Shown in pieces: positions 7,393 to 15,220 of a DNA stretch of 64,000 nt (its first letter is position 1; every line of letters starts with the position of its first letter). The position numbers and the translations under genes were made by a program. This DNA comes from Oceaniglobus trochenteri (GTDB taxonomy: Bacteria; Pseudomonadota; Alphaproteobacteria; Rhodobacterales; Rhodobacteraceae), in the NCBI RefSeq assembly GCF_020529025.1, contig NZ_JACNMM010000008.1, forward strand, positions 1 through 64,000, given 5' to 3'. The notes beneath the pieces are model-generated. The model saw only the letters and a list, made by a program, of their open reading frames with translations, made no database searches and was not told the origin of the DNA.

Positions 7393-7688
7393 GTGAAGTT
7401 TACGTTCCTATTTCTTGCCAACTTCCTCCAAGCTCCACGTCTCCCAGCGTCAGCGGAGGCGGGTCAGGGGCTTGGAGTCTGTTTCAGTGGTTTTGCTAGG
7501 CGGGCTGGGCTGCGGGATGGGCGATGCTGGAAACGCGATCCGCGCAACACGGGGCGGGAAACGCGGCGCACAGGACGCGATGCGTGATGCAAAAGGCGCG
7601 GCGCAGGGGACGCGGGACACAACGCGCGGTCCAGAATCCGCGATGCACGGGACGCGATGCGCAATGCATCTCGCGGAAAACGCGCCGC
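7393..7688. repeat. Repeat-rich non-coding segment (possible oriT)
   Basis: The segment lies between the MobC-like gene and the replication-like gene. An 8-bp inverted repeat CTCCAAGC (7426-7433) / GCTTGGAG (7470-7477) has a 36-nt spacer. From about 7530 to 7690 the sequence is built from degenerate repeats of a GGGACGCGATGCG-like unit, for example near 7573-7583 and 7650-7661. Open frames here on both strands encode only low-complexity Arg/Ala/Gly-rich peptides and look non-coding. An origin of transfer would fit beside a mobC-like gene, but no nic sequence was recognised. Confidence 0.4.
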
Positions 7689-8552
7689 TCATCCCGCCAA
7701 ACCCGCCGCGCGAAGCTGGCCATCGGTCACCAGCCCCGCAGCCACCAGAGCCGTCACCTGCGGGGCGGTGATGTGCTTGCACATCGGGCTGCGGTCGCGG
7801 ACCCACATGGCTAGCCGGGCGTGGTGATCTGCGGCCAGCGCCGTCCGCGCCTGCCGTTCCTCGGCCATCACCTCAAGGAAACGCTGCCAGCGCCGCGACT
7901 GAAACCAGTTGTCCGAAAAACAGACCTTGGAGCGGGTGAAGCCCGCGCTCTCGGTCGCATAGGCCTGCACGGCTCGTAGCAGGTCGTCCGGGTCGATCCC
8001 CTCCTGCGCGGCCTCAGCGATCCGAGCGAGAGACGCCTCTTTGCTGCGCTGCCGGTCCTTTGGGTACGCTGCCCAGATCTTCTCAAACCTTTCATCCTCA
8101 ACCGCCGCCGCTTCCGCGCACTTGCGCGTAGGTGGTTTATGGATGGTTTCAGGGTGGTTTGGGGTCCACCGTGGACCCGGTACCCCGTCCACCCTGGACC
8201 CCCTACCCGGGTCACGCTGGGCGGGGTCCACTGTGGACCCCGTCCCCTCGTCGGGCTCAACCGAGCTTTCCAGCGCCATCACGCGGTCCAGCACGATCCG
8301 GTAGATCACCGTGAATCCGTTCTTGCAGGGCCGCCGCCCGGTCTCGACCAGGATGCCCTCGCGCAGGAAGTCGGTGATGGTCCGCTTGACCGTGCTTTCG
8401 CCCAGTTCGGTGTGGCGCTGGATCGTGCCCTTGGAGCACCAGATGCCCGAGCCGTCATCGCTCGCCTTGTCGGCAAGGAACATGATGATCTGCTTGCGCG
8501 CGGCGCTGCCGAAGATCCGGTCGGCGCAGAGATTGGCGACCTTCCAGCTCAT
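7689..8552 (-). CDS. Replication-initiator-like HTH protein (lambda O-like layout)
   Basis: This 287-residue protein has an N-terminal winged-helix domain (about 15-90; WCSKGTIQRHTELGESTVKR), a Pro/Gly-rich linker (about 100-145), and a C-terminal helical domain (about 150-230; FEKIWAAYPKDRQRSKEA, then FSDNWFQSRRWQRFL). The layout resembles phage and plasmid initiators such as lambda O, where the first domain binds origin repeats and the last contacts the helicase machinery. Three GGTCCAC/GTGGACC palindromes lie inside the linker coding DNA (8162-8241), as iterons lie in the lambda O gene. Family assignment is by architecture; a plain HTH regulator remains possible. Confidence 0.55.
   Translation of the reverse strand: MSWKVANLCADRIFGSAARKQIIMFLADKASDDGSGIWCSKGTIQRHTELGESTVKRTITDFLREGILVETGRRPCKNGFTVIYRIVLDRVMALESSVEPDEGTGSTVDPAQRDPGRGSRVDGVPGPRWTPNHPETIHKPPTRKCAEAAAVEDERFEKIWAAYPKDRQRSKEASLARIAEAAQEGIDPDDLLRAVQAYATESAGFTRSKVCFSDNWFQSRRWQRFLEVMAEERQARTALAADHHARLAMWVRDRSPMCKHITAPQVTALVAAGLVTDGQLRAAGLAG
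8162..8241. repeat. Three GGTCCAC-GTGGACC palindromes inside the initiator-like gene (candidate origin)
   Basis: Site 1 is 8162-8178 (GGGTCCAC-C-GTGGACCC, perfect). Site 2 is 8187-8199 (GTCCA-CCC-TGGAC). Site 3 is 8223-8241 (nine-base arms GGGGTCCAC/GTGGACCCC around T, perfect). Centres are 23 and 39 nt apart, and another small palindrome (ACCCGGGT) lies between sites 2 and 3. They occupy the part of the gene encoding the low-complexity linker. Repeated dyads inside an initiator-like gene are what a lambda-type origin shows. Confidence 0.55.
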
Positions 8553-8761
8553 GCGCAGGCCCCTGGAACGGGGAAGCGGCGGCGCGTCAAAGGCGGCGCA
8601 TCATACCGCTTGACAGACCGGAAAACGCCGCCGCACCATCCGCCAAAAGCCCCTTTCCGGGCACGCAAATGGTTTGACAATCGGCTGCTAAGTGCCTGAT
8701 TTTTCGTGGTGGGTTTGACAAAAATTTCGCCCGTAACCGCCTGATCTTCTATCCACAATTT
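8553..8761. other. Gene-free stretch between initiator-like gene and the tRNA-Phe fragment
   Basis: This should hold the promoter of the minus-strand initiator-like gene. CTATCCACA at 8749-8757 matches the DnaA box TTATCCACA in eight of nine positions, too weak to stand alone. TTTGACA occurs at 8672-8678 and again at 8713-8719. An open frame at 8549-8758 (minus) has no recognisable protein features. Confidence 0.35.
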
Positions 8762-8810
8762 GGGATTGAAAATCCTCGTGTCGGTGGTTCGATTCCGCCC
8801 CCGGGCACCA
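8762..8810 (+). other. 3' fragment of tRNA-Phe(GAA), attachment site
   Basis: The sequence contains the anticodon loop TTGAAAA (anticodon GAA), the variable region CGTGTC, a complete T arm (GGTGG-TTCGATT-CCGCC) and the acceptor strand CCCGGGCACCA. That is the 3' part of a bacterial tRNA-Phe with encoded CCA. The 5' half (acceptor start, D arm) is absent, and identity appears to start at the anticodon stem. A lone 3' tRNA fragment at the edge of a region with mobile genes is the usual scar of tyrosine-integrase insertion. The intact gene would be at the left end, outside the window. Confidence 0.8.
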
Positions 8811-9041
8811 CTTTTACAAGTCGGTAAAATCTAGTGAATCAGATTGCGATTGGGCTCTCGTCTCGCGCCGCTTTTCCAGCTGAGAGTGCGATGGCTTTGC
8901 GCGGCTGACTGTCGGGTGGGGCGGTGTGCCTTCACCGTCGTCAAGGCGCCGATGGCCATGTCCGATGCCGACGGCAGGGAGCGGCGGCGGAATTCTAGAA
9001 GTTTCACGGATAAAAACCAGCCTCTAAATGCGCAAAAAAGC

Positions 9042-9070
9042 CGTTGCGAAAGTGGGGAGTTTACGCAACG
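9042..9070 (+). promoter_or_regulatory. Inverted repeat upstream of the first CUT1 operon
   Basis: CGTTGCG (9042-9048) and CGCAACG (9064-9070) are perfect inverted 7-mers with a 15-nt spacer, so half-sites are 22 nt apart or two helical turns. They lie about 95 nt before the binding-protein start. The remaining gap from the tRNA fragment to 9164 shows no gene. No regulator gene is adjacent, so the binding protein is unknown. Confidence 0.4.
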
Positions 9071-9164
9071 TTAAGCGGATAAGGCAGCTTTGCGGTTTGC
9101 CGATACGACTGGGAGGGTCGTGGCGAACCGGCGAAGCCTGCGTTGTTTTTGGGAGGTTTCTGCA

Positions 9165-10385
9165 ATGAAAATCGCTGTAACGCGGCTGACGGCCGCTCTT
9201 CTGGGCTCGGCCATTGCCGTGCCTGCCCTGGCCGAGGAAGTGGAGGTCGTTCACTGGCTGACCGCGGGGGCCGAGTCGGCGGCCATTCAGGTTCTGGTGG
9301 ATGGCGTCGAGGCGCGCGGGACGACCTGGATCGACCTTGCGACGCCGGGCGGCGGCAGCGATGCCCGCGCGCTGTTTTCATCGCGTCTTGCCGGGGGCGA
9401 TCCGGTGGGCGCGCTGTTCATGTCGATCGGGCCCGAGGCGATCGAGCTGGGCGAACAGGGCGTCGTGCGCGATGTCGAGGGCTTCGCCCAGGAGAACGAT
9501 CTGATCGCGAGCGTTCCCGATTTCGCGCTTGATATCGCCCGGGGCAGCGATGGCGAACTGTTCGCCCTGCCGGTCGCGCTCGAGACGCAGAACTTCATGT
9601 GGTATTCCCTCCCGGCCTTCGAGGCGGCGGGGATCGAACCGGCAACCACCTGGCAGGGCCTGATCGATGCCGCCCCGGCGCTGAAAGAGGCCGGGATCAT
9701 CCCGTTGGCCATGGGCGCGCAGGGTTGGCAGATCGACATCCTGTTCACCGCCGTCATCGCCTCGGTCGCGGGGCCCGAGAAATACCTGGCCATCTACCGT
9801 GACCGCGATGCCGATGCCGCCGCCAGCGACGATGTGCTTGAGGCCTTCCGCATCATGCGCGCCCTGTCCGAGTTGCAGGACGAAGGGTCGTCCAACCGGG
9901 CCTGGAACGACACCCTGAACCTGGTGGCGCAGGACAAGGCGGCGGTGCAGGTCATGGGCTCCTGGGCGGGGGCCGAGCTTGCCTCGATGGGCGAAACCTA
10001 TGGCACCGACTGGGGCTGTGCCCTGGCGGGGGGCGGTGGGGCCATCGTCGGTTCGACCGGCTTTGCCTTTCCGGTCCTGAGCGAGAACGAAGGCGGTCAG
10101 AACGATTTCATCCTCACGCTGATGGACCCGGCGGTGCAGACGGCCTTTTCGGTGCAGAAGGGCTCGATCCCGGCGCGCACCGATGCCAGCACCGAGGGGC
10201 TTTCGGAATGCGCGGTCGTCGCGGCCGAATCCGTCGCGGCCGGCAACGGGATGCCCAACGTGAGCGCGGTTCTGAACCCCGATTCCCGCGGGCAGATCAA
10301 CGACATGATGGCCAACTTCTGGTCCAACCCGTCGATGAGCCCCGAGGACGCGGCCAAGACCTTTGCGTCGCTGATCGGCGGTTGA
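9165..10385 (+). CDS. CUT1 ABC transporter, sugar-binding protein
   Basis: This 406-residue periplasmic protein is the first gene of a six-gene rightward operon. An N-terminal Sec signal (MKIAVTRLTAALL, then GSAIAVPALAEE) is cleaved near residue 23. The body is a family-1 solute-binding fold with EVVHWLTAGAESAA at the start of the mature form and QVMGSWAGAEL in the late region. I took the ATG at 9165 because GGGAGG lies 8 nt upstream; the open frame extends upstream without a signal sequence. It resembles glucose/oligosaccharide binders of the MalE class. The ligand cannot be read; downstream isomerase and oxidoreductase genes suggest a monosaccharide or polyol. Confidence 0.9.
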   Translation: MKIAVTRLTAALLGSAIAVPALAEEVEVVHWLTAGAESAAIQVLVDGVEARGTTWIDLATPGGGSDARALFSSRLAGGDPVGALFMSIGPEAIELGEQGVVRDVEGFAQENDLIASVPDFALDIARGSDGELFALPVALETQNFMWYSLPAFEAAGIEPATTWQGLIDAAPALKEAGIIPLAMGAQGWQIDILFTAVIASVAGPEKYLAIYRDRDADAAASDDVLEAFRIMRALSELQDEGSSNRAWNDTLNLVAQDKAAVQVMGSWAGAELASMGETYGTDWGCALAGGGGAIVGSTGFAFPVLSENEGGQNDFILTLMDPAVQTAFSVQKGSIPARTDASTEGLSECAVVAAESVAAGNGMPNVSAVLNPDSRGQINDMMANFWSNPSMSPEDAAKTFASLIGG

Positions 10386-10403
10386 CCGCATCCTGACGGC
10401 CGG

Positions 10404-10432
10404 TGATCCGCCCCTTGCACGGGGGCGGATCA
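10404..10432 (+). terminator. Strong hairpin after the binding-protein gene
   Basis: TGATCCGCCCC (10404-10414), a 7-nt loop and GGGGCGGATCA (10422-10432) form a perfect 11-bp stem with no T-run. It lies between the binding-protein stop and the first permease. Such hairpins usually stabilise the upstream mRNA or attenuate reading into the membrane genes, giving binding protein in excess. Confidence 0.65.
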
Positions 10433-10461
10433 GCCATGACGTTTTCCAACAGGTTTCCCCC

Positions 10462-11331
10462 ATGCGTATCCGCCCCCAGACCCTTGCCCGCCTAGTCCTG
10501 GTGCCGACGATCCTGCTGACCGTGATCGGCGTCTATGGCTCGATCCTCTGGACCGTGAACATCTCGTTCACCTCGTCGGGTTTTTTGCCCACGGGCAAAT
10601 ATGTGGGGCTTGACCGCTATTACGAACTTTGGGGCCAGGCCCGCTGGCGGGTGGCCTATACCAACCTTTTCGTCTTCGGCGGGCTTTACATCTTCTTCTG
10701 TATCGGGGCCGGCCTTCTTCTGGCCATCGCGCTGGACCAGGGGGTCCGGGGGCGGAGCTTTTTCCAGACCATTTTCCTTTATCCCATCGCCTTGTCCTTC
10801 ATCGTCACCGGCCTGGCCTGGCGCTGGATCCTCAACCCCACCACGGGGCTTGAGGCCTATGTGCGGGGCTTGGGCTATGAAGGCTTCAGCTTTGGCTGGC
10901 TGTCCGATCCCGACATGGCGATCTTCACGCTGGTCATTGCCGGGGTCTGGCATTCGGCGGGGCTGATGATGGTGATCATCTTTGCCGGGCTGCAATCCAT
11001 CGACGGCGAGATCTGGCGCGCGGGGCGGGTCGACGGCATATCGCGGTTTCACATGTACCGCGGCGTGGTTCTGCCCATGCTGTTTCCGGTCTTCGTCACC
11101 TGCCTTGTGCTGCTGGCGATGAACGTCGTGCGCAGTTACGATCTGGTGGTGGCGATGACGGGCGGCGGGCCGGGGTATTCCACCGACGTTCCGGCGAAAT
11201 ACATCGTCGATCACCTGTTTGACCGGGCCAATATCGGACGGGCCTCGGCGGGGGCGACCATGCTCTTGCTGACCGTCATGGCGATCATCGCGCTTTCCAC
11301 CTATCTCGGGCGGAAGGAGACCCGGCGATGA
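10462..11331 (+). CDS. CUT1 ABC transporter permease, MalF-type
   Basis: This 289-residue inner-membrane protein has about six hydrophobic segments and the EAA loop that contacts the ATPase (GEIWRAGRVDGISRFHMY). It pairs with the MalG-type permease downstream, whose start overlaps this stop by 4 nt. Together they form the channel for the sugar delivered by the binding protein. Size and topology are standard. The ligand is not determined by this subunit. Confidence 0.9.
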   Translation: MRIRPQTLARLVLVPTILLTVIGVYGSILWTVNISFTSSGFLPTGKYVGLDRYYELWGQARWRVAYTNLFVFGGLYIFFCIGAGLLLAIALDQGVRGRSFFQTIFLYPIALSFIVTGLAWRWILNPTTGLEAYVRGLGYEGFSFGWLSDPDMAIFTLVIAGVWHSAGLMMVIIFAGLQSIDGEIWRAGRVDGISRFHMYRGVVLPMLFPVFVTCLVLLAMNVVRSYDLVVAMTGGGPGYSTDVPAKYIVDHLFDRANIGRASAGATMLLLTVMAIIALSTYLGRKETRR

Positions 11332-12185
11332 AGGACCAGAACGCCATCGCCATGGCCGCGATCTATGCCTTTCTGGCCATCGCGGCGGCCTTTTTCGCCA
11401 TTCCGCTGATCATCATGCTGCTGACCTCGTTCAAGACCGCCGAAGAAGTGCGCGAGGGGTCGATCTTCTTCCTGCCCGAAAGCTGGAGCCTCGCGGCCTG
11501 GGGCAAGGCCTGGGGCGAAGCCTGCATCGGGCGGGTCTGCGAAGGGATCGGCGGCAATTTCTGGAATTCGGTGCTGATCACCGTGCTGGCCACGTCGATC
11601 TCGCTGCTCTTGGCCTCGCTCAACGGGTTCGCCCTGGCACAGTGGCGGCTGCGCATGTCGGGGCCGATTCTGGGGATGCTGCTGATCGGGGCCTTCATTC
11701 CCTACCAGATCATGATCTATCCGCTGGTGCGCCTTTTCGCGACGGGCGGAATGCACCAGACGCTGGGTGCCATCGTGACGGTGCATGTGCTGTTCGGCTT
11801 GCCGATCCTCACGCTGATCTTCCGCAACTTCTATATCGGTTTGCCCGAGGAACTGATCAAGGCGGCGCGGGTGGATGGAGCGGGCTTCTTCCAGATCTAC
11901 GGCATGATCATCGTGCCGATGTCGGTCAACGTCTTCCTCGTCGCTGCGATCCTTTCGATCACCGGGGTCTGGAACGACTATCTGCTGGGGCTGATCTTCG
12001 CGGGCCCGAATTTCCAGCCGATGACGGTCAGCCTGCAGAACCTGGTGGGCACGCAGATGGGCCTGCCGGAATACAACGTCAACATGGCGGCAACGATCCT
12101 GACGGCACTGCCGCCCCTGGCGGTCTACCTGCTGTCGGGGAAATACTTCGTGCGGGGCGTGACCGCCGGCGCGGTGAAAGGGTAG
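11328..12185 (+). CDS. CUT1 ABC transporter permease, MalG-type
   Basis: This 285-residue protein has six predicted membrane segments and the EAA motif ELIKAARVDGAGFFQIYG. It is the second half of the membrane channel, co-translated with the MalF-type gene through an ATGA overlap. The ATPase gene follows after 4 nt. A region around residues 52-75 (PESWSLAAWGKAWGEACIG) forms the large periplasmic loop common in this group. Confidence 0.9.
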   Translation: MKDQNAIAMAAIYAFLAIAAAFFAIPLIIMLLTSFKTAEEVREGSIFFLPESWSLAAWGKAWGEACIGRVCEGIGGNFWNSVLITVLATSISLLLASLNGFALAQWRLRMSGPILGMLLIGAFIPYQIMIYPLVRLFATGGMHQTLGAIVTVHVLFGLPILTLIFRNFYIGLPEELIKAARVDGAGFFQIYGMIIVPMSVNVFLVAAILSITGVWNDYLLGLIFAGPNFQPMTVSLQNLVGTQMGLPEYNVNMAATILTALPPLAVYLLSGKYFVRGVTAGAVKG

Positions 12186-12189
12186 GGCG

Positions 12190-13272
12190 ATGACGAGGGT
12201 GGAAATCGACGGGGTTGAGCGCGCCTATGGTGCGGTGAAGGTGCTGAAGGGGATTCACCTCGATATCGAACCGGGCGAATTTGTCGTGCTGCTTGGCCCC
12301 TCGGGCTGTGGGAAATCGACCCTGCTTGCCTCGATCGCCGGGCTTGATCCGGTGCAGGGCGGCGAGATCCGCTTTGACGGGCGCGACGTGGCGCGTGACG
12401 AACCTTCGGACCGCGAGATCGGGATGGTCTTCCAGTCCTACGCGCTTTACCCGACGATGACGGTGCGCAAGAACATGTCCTTCGCGCTGCGCGTTGCGGG
12501 CATGGCCAAGCCCGAGATCGACGAAAGGGTGAACTGGGCGGCGGGCGTGTTGCAGATCGAACCGCTGCTTGAACGCAAGCCTGCCGCGCTTTCGGGCGGC
12601 CAGCGTCAGCGCGTCGCCATCGGGCGCGCGCTTGTCCGCAAGGCCAAGGTGTTTCTGTTCGACGAACCCCTGTCGAACCTCGACGCCAAGCTGCGCGGCG
12701 AAATGCGGGCCGAGATCAAGGCCCTGCACGAGAAGCTTCAGACCACCTTCATCTATGTCACCCATGACCAGATCGAGGCGATGACCCTGGCCACCCGCAT
12801 CGCCGTCATGTCCGGTGGCGAGATCCAGCAGTTCGGCACGCCGGATGAGATTTATCGCTTTCCCCAAACCCGGTTCGTCGCCGATTTCATCGGTGCGCCG
12901 TCGATGAACTTTGTCGATGCGGTGCTGCGCGTCGAAGGCGGGCGCGCCAGCCTCGAGATGGGGCAGGTGCGGGTTGAACTTGACGATTATGCCTTCGCCG
13001 CACCGCCCCGCGACGGGCAGCCCGTGATCTTCGGCACCCGCCCCGAGCGGATCACCCTGCAGGGCGATCCTTCGCCCGGTGCCATTCCGGCGCGCGTCAC
13101 GGGGGTCGAGCCGATGGGCGCCGATACGCTGGTCTGGCTTGATACCGATGGCCACCGCTGGTCGGCGCGGGTGTCGCCGGAAGAGGCAAACGCCCTTGGC
13201 CGCGAGGTGCACGCCCGCCCCGACCCGCAGGGCATATCGCTTTTCGAACCAGAGTCGGAACGGCGGCTGTAA
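12190..13272 (+). CDS. CUT1 ABC transporter ATPase, MalK/UgpC-type
   Basis: This 360-residue protein has Walker [10 protein letters not shown] (about 36-44), signature [14 protein letters not shown] (about 134-147), Walker [17 protein letters not shown] and switch His in YVTHDQIEAM. A C-terminal TOBE/OB region (about 240-355) is typical of MalK-like subunits. It energises the two permeases encoded just upstream. All ATPase motifs are intact. Confidence 0.93.
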   Translation: MTRVEIDGVERAYGAVKVLKGIHLDIEPGEFVVLLGPSGCGKSTLLASIAGLDPVQGGEIRFDGRDVARDEPSDREIGMVFQSYALYPTMTVRKNMSFALRVAGMAKPEIDERVNWAAGVLQIEPLLERKPAALSGGQRQRVAIGRALVRKAKVFLFDEPLSNLDAKLRGEMRAEIKALHEKLQTTFIYVTHDQIEAMTLATRIAVMSGGEIQQFGTPDEIYRFPQTRFVADFIGAPSMNFVDAVLRVEGGRASLEMGQVRVELDDYAFAAPPRDGQPVIFGTRPERITLQGDPSPGAIPARVTGVEPMGADTLVWLDTDGHRWSARVSPEEANALGREVHARPDPQGISLFEPESERRL

Positions 13273-13299
13273 CCCGCCCGAAGCAGGAAGGATAATCGC

Positions 13300-14124
13300 G
13301 TGTTTATTGGCACAAATGTCTATGGCTGGACGCAATTGGCAAAGGAAGAGGGTCGGGAGTTCGACCGCACCCTTGCCATGAAGCAGGCGAAAGAGGCCGG
13401 TTTCGACGGATGGGAAGATATCTGCCGTTCGGCCGGGGATGTGGCCACGGTGGCCGCCGCCGCGTCCGGGGCGGGGATCGAAATGCGCTCGGCCTATGTG
13501 CCGGGCAACTATGTCGATGCGTCCACGGCAGGCGCGGCGATCGACAACACCCTGGCCGTGGCCGAGGCCCTGCGCGACATCGGCATCACACGGCTGGTGG
13601 TCAACCCCGATCCGCTTTCCGACAAGGGCCTGAAGTCCGACGCGCAGCTTGCCATTCAGGGCCGCGCGATGGACGATCTGGGCGCCGCCCTGCGCAAGGC
13701 GGGATCGACCCTCCAGTTCCATTCCCACGCCCCCGAGATGGCGGCGGGTGCGCGCGAATTCCACCATATGCTGGCAGGAACCGATCCGCGCAACGTGCGG
13801 CTGTGCCTTGATGTGCATTGGGTGTTTCGCGGTGCGGGCGACAGCCACATCGCGCTGGACGACATCATCCGCCTGTACGGCGACCGGGTGGACGAGGTGC
13901 ACCTGCGCCAATCCGTGAAGGGTATCTGGAAAGAGAAGCTGGGCGAGGGCGATCTGGATTTCCCCCGCATCGCCGGCCTGGTGGGCCAGCGGGCGCAAAA
14001 GCCGCTGATGGTTATCGAACTGGCCTATGAACCGGGCATGACCCGCGAGCTTGACCCGGTCGAGGCGCACCGCCAGGCCGTGGCCGATGCCCGCCGTCAT
14101 TTCGACGGTCTGGGGGAAGACTGA
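13300..14124 (+). CDS. Sugar phosphate isomerase/epimerase (TIM barrel)
   Basis: This 274-residue protein of the xylose-isomerase-like/AP-endonuclease-2 barrel starts with GTG at 13300 (GAAGGATAATCGC upstream). Conserved metal and substrate positions are seen in FHSHAPEMAA (about 146), RLCLDVHWVFR (about 166), DEVHLRQSVKG and MVIELAYEPG. The usual HxKD of IolE/IolI-type enzymes appears as HLRQ, a departure that may reflect a different substrate. It sits between the ATPase and a Gfo/Idh oxidoreductase, a pairing common in inositol and keto-sugar catabolism. The reaction is not known. Confidence 0.8.
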   Translation: MFIGTNVYGWTQLAKEEGREFDRTLAMKQAKEAGFDGWEDICRSAGDVATVAAAASGAGIEMRSAYVPGNYVDASTAGAAIDNTLAVAEALRDIGITRLVVNPDPLSDKGLKSDAQLAIQGRAMDDLGAALRKAGSTLQFHSHAPEMAAGAREFHHMLAGTDPRNVRLCLDVHWVFRGAGDSHIALDDIIRLYGDRVDEVHLRQSVKGIWKEKLGEGDLDFPRIAGLVGQRAQKPLMVIELAYEPGMTRELDPVEAHRQAVADARRHFDGLGED

Positions 14125-14125
14125 C

Positions 14126-15220
14126 ATGGCGCGCAGGGTTCATATCATCGGGGCGGGAGCCATTGCCCATCATCACGCCGATGCCGCGCGGCTTCTGGGG
14201 CTGCCTTTCGCCGCCTGCGATCCGGGCGCTTCTGCCCTTGAAGCCTTCGCCGCGGCCTTCCCCGAGGCGCGCACCTATGCGGATGTCGATGCGATGCTGG
14301 CCAACGCGCGGGATGGCGACATCGCGGTTGTCGCGGTGCCGCCGAAACTGCATGTGGCCATGGCGCAAAAGGCCTTTGCCGCCGGTCTGCACGTCGTCTG
14401 CGAAAAGCCGGTGGTGCGGGATGGTGCAGAGTTGGACGAACTGACCGGTGCCGCCTGCGCTGCCGACCGCCGGCTGGTGGATGCCAGCGTGCGTTTCACC
14501 GGCTTGCCCAGCCAGGAGCGCGCCCGCGCCCTGCTGAACGAGGGTGTCGTCGGCACACCCTATCTCGTGCGGATGGTGAACCGGCGCAACCGTGCCCGTC
14601 CGGGGGTCGAATACCAGCCGACCAGCCGCTGGTTCATCAATCGCGACGCGGCGGGCGGTGGGGTGCTGATGGATTGGGGCGTTTACGACCTTACGCAGCT
14701 TTTCCACGTCCTGCGCCCCGTCGCGGCCGAAGTTCTCTGCGCCACGGCGAAAAGCGTGCAGACCGGCGCCGACCCCGAGGATGTGGCGATCGAGGTGGAA
14801 AGCCATGTCGCCGCCACCCTGCGCCTGACGCTGCCGGGCGATGAGGCGGTCGATTTCATCTATGAACGGGCGAACGGGTGCCACGGGCCCGAGCTGTCGG
14901 AACTGACCGTCGAAGGCAACCGTGGCGCCCTGGCCTGGCAATGGCTGCCGCCCTATCCCGAGGGTGCGATCACCGTCGATCTCTGGCGCGATGACGCCGG
15001 GAAGATGATCCGCGAAACCGAAACCCTGCCCATGGGCGCGCATCCGCATTTCCACCACGTTCCCCTTCATGCCATGCACGACGCACTTGAGGGGGGCGCG
15101 CAGGACAGGGTGGATCTGTCGCGCATCGCCTTCAACTTCGCGGTGATCCAGGCCATCTATCGCACCGCCGAAAGCGGCAGACCGACGCAGGTGGCGCTGA
15201 CCCCCGGCGGGGCGGGATGA
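14126..15220 (+). CDS. Gfo/Idh/MocA-family NAD(P)-dependent oxidoreductase
   Basis: This 364-residue protein has an N-terminal Rossmann fold (VHIIGAGAIAHHHAD), the family's EKP segment (HVVCEKPVVRDG, about 90-101) and a C-terminal substrate domain. It begins 1 nt after the isomerase stop and is the last gene of this sugar operon. Such enzymes oxidise or reduce sugar hydroxyls, often with an isomerase partner. Its last 89 nt overlap the 3' end of the convergent MOSC gene. Confidence 0.88.
   Translation: MARRVHIIGAGAIAHHHADAARLLGLPFAACDPGASALEAFAAAFPEARTYADVDAMLANARDGDIAVVAVPPKLHVAMAQKAFAAGLHVVCEKPVVRDGAELDELTGAACAADRRLVDASVRFTGLPSQERARALLNEGVVGTPYLVRMVNRRNRARPGVEYQPTSRWFINRDAAGGGVLMDWGVYDLTQLFHVLRPVAAEVLCATAKSVQTGADPEDVAIEVESHVAATLRLTLPGDEAVDFIYERANGCHGPELSELTVEGNRGALAWQWLPPYPEGAITVDLWRDDAGKMIRETETLPMGAHPHFHHVPLHAMHDALEGGAQDRVDLSRIAFNFAVIQAIYRTAESGRPTQVALTPGGAG

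Larger units (their letters stand above)
1..8810. mobile_element. Right part of an integrative element inserted at tRNA-Phe
   Basis: This block carries a truncated IS, an IS-disrupted helicase, a HipBA pair, orphan XRE and MobC-like regulators and a replication-initiator-like gene. It ends exactly at the CCA of a tRNA-Phe 3' fragment (8762-8810). Metabolic operons begin just beyond. A plus-strand tRNA fragment at the right end implies that the intact tRNA-Phe and the left boundary lie upstream of the window. No integrase is visible here. The extent is inferred from gene content plus the att-like fragment. Confidence 0.6.

Noticed and set aside
7530-7690. Possible CRISPR array in the repeat region
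   Set aside because: Repeats are short, degenerate and unevenly spaced, without unique spacers; no cas genes in the window.
7415-7771. Small open frames in the repeat region between the mobC-like and initiator-like genes
   Set aside because: The translation is repetitive Arg/Ala/Gly with no family pattern, and frames are open on both strands because of the DNA repeats.
8749-8757. DnaA-box-like CTATCCACA near the att site
   Set aside because: Single copy with one mismatch; not enough to call an origin element.
8549-8758. 69-codon minus-strand frame upstream of the initiator-like gene
   Set aside because: No similarity to known patterns, overlaps the initiator start and the expected promoter.
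8762-8810. Complete tRNA-Phe gene
   Set aside because: The 5' acceptor strand and D arm are missing from the sequence before 8762, so only a fragment is present.
12079-14127. Very long open frame on the minus strand antisense to the ATPase and isomerase genes
   Set aside because: It mirrors well-supported genes, has no recognisable domain, and is rich in His/Arg/Gly as expected for GC-rich antisense frames.
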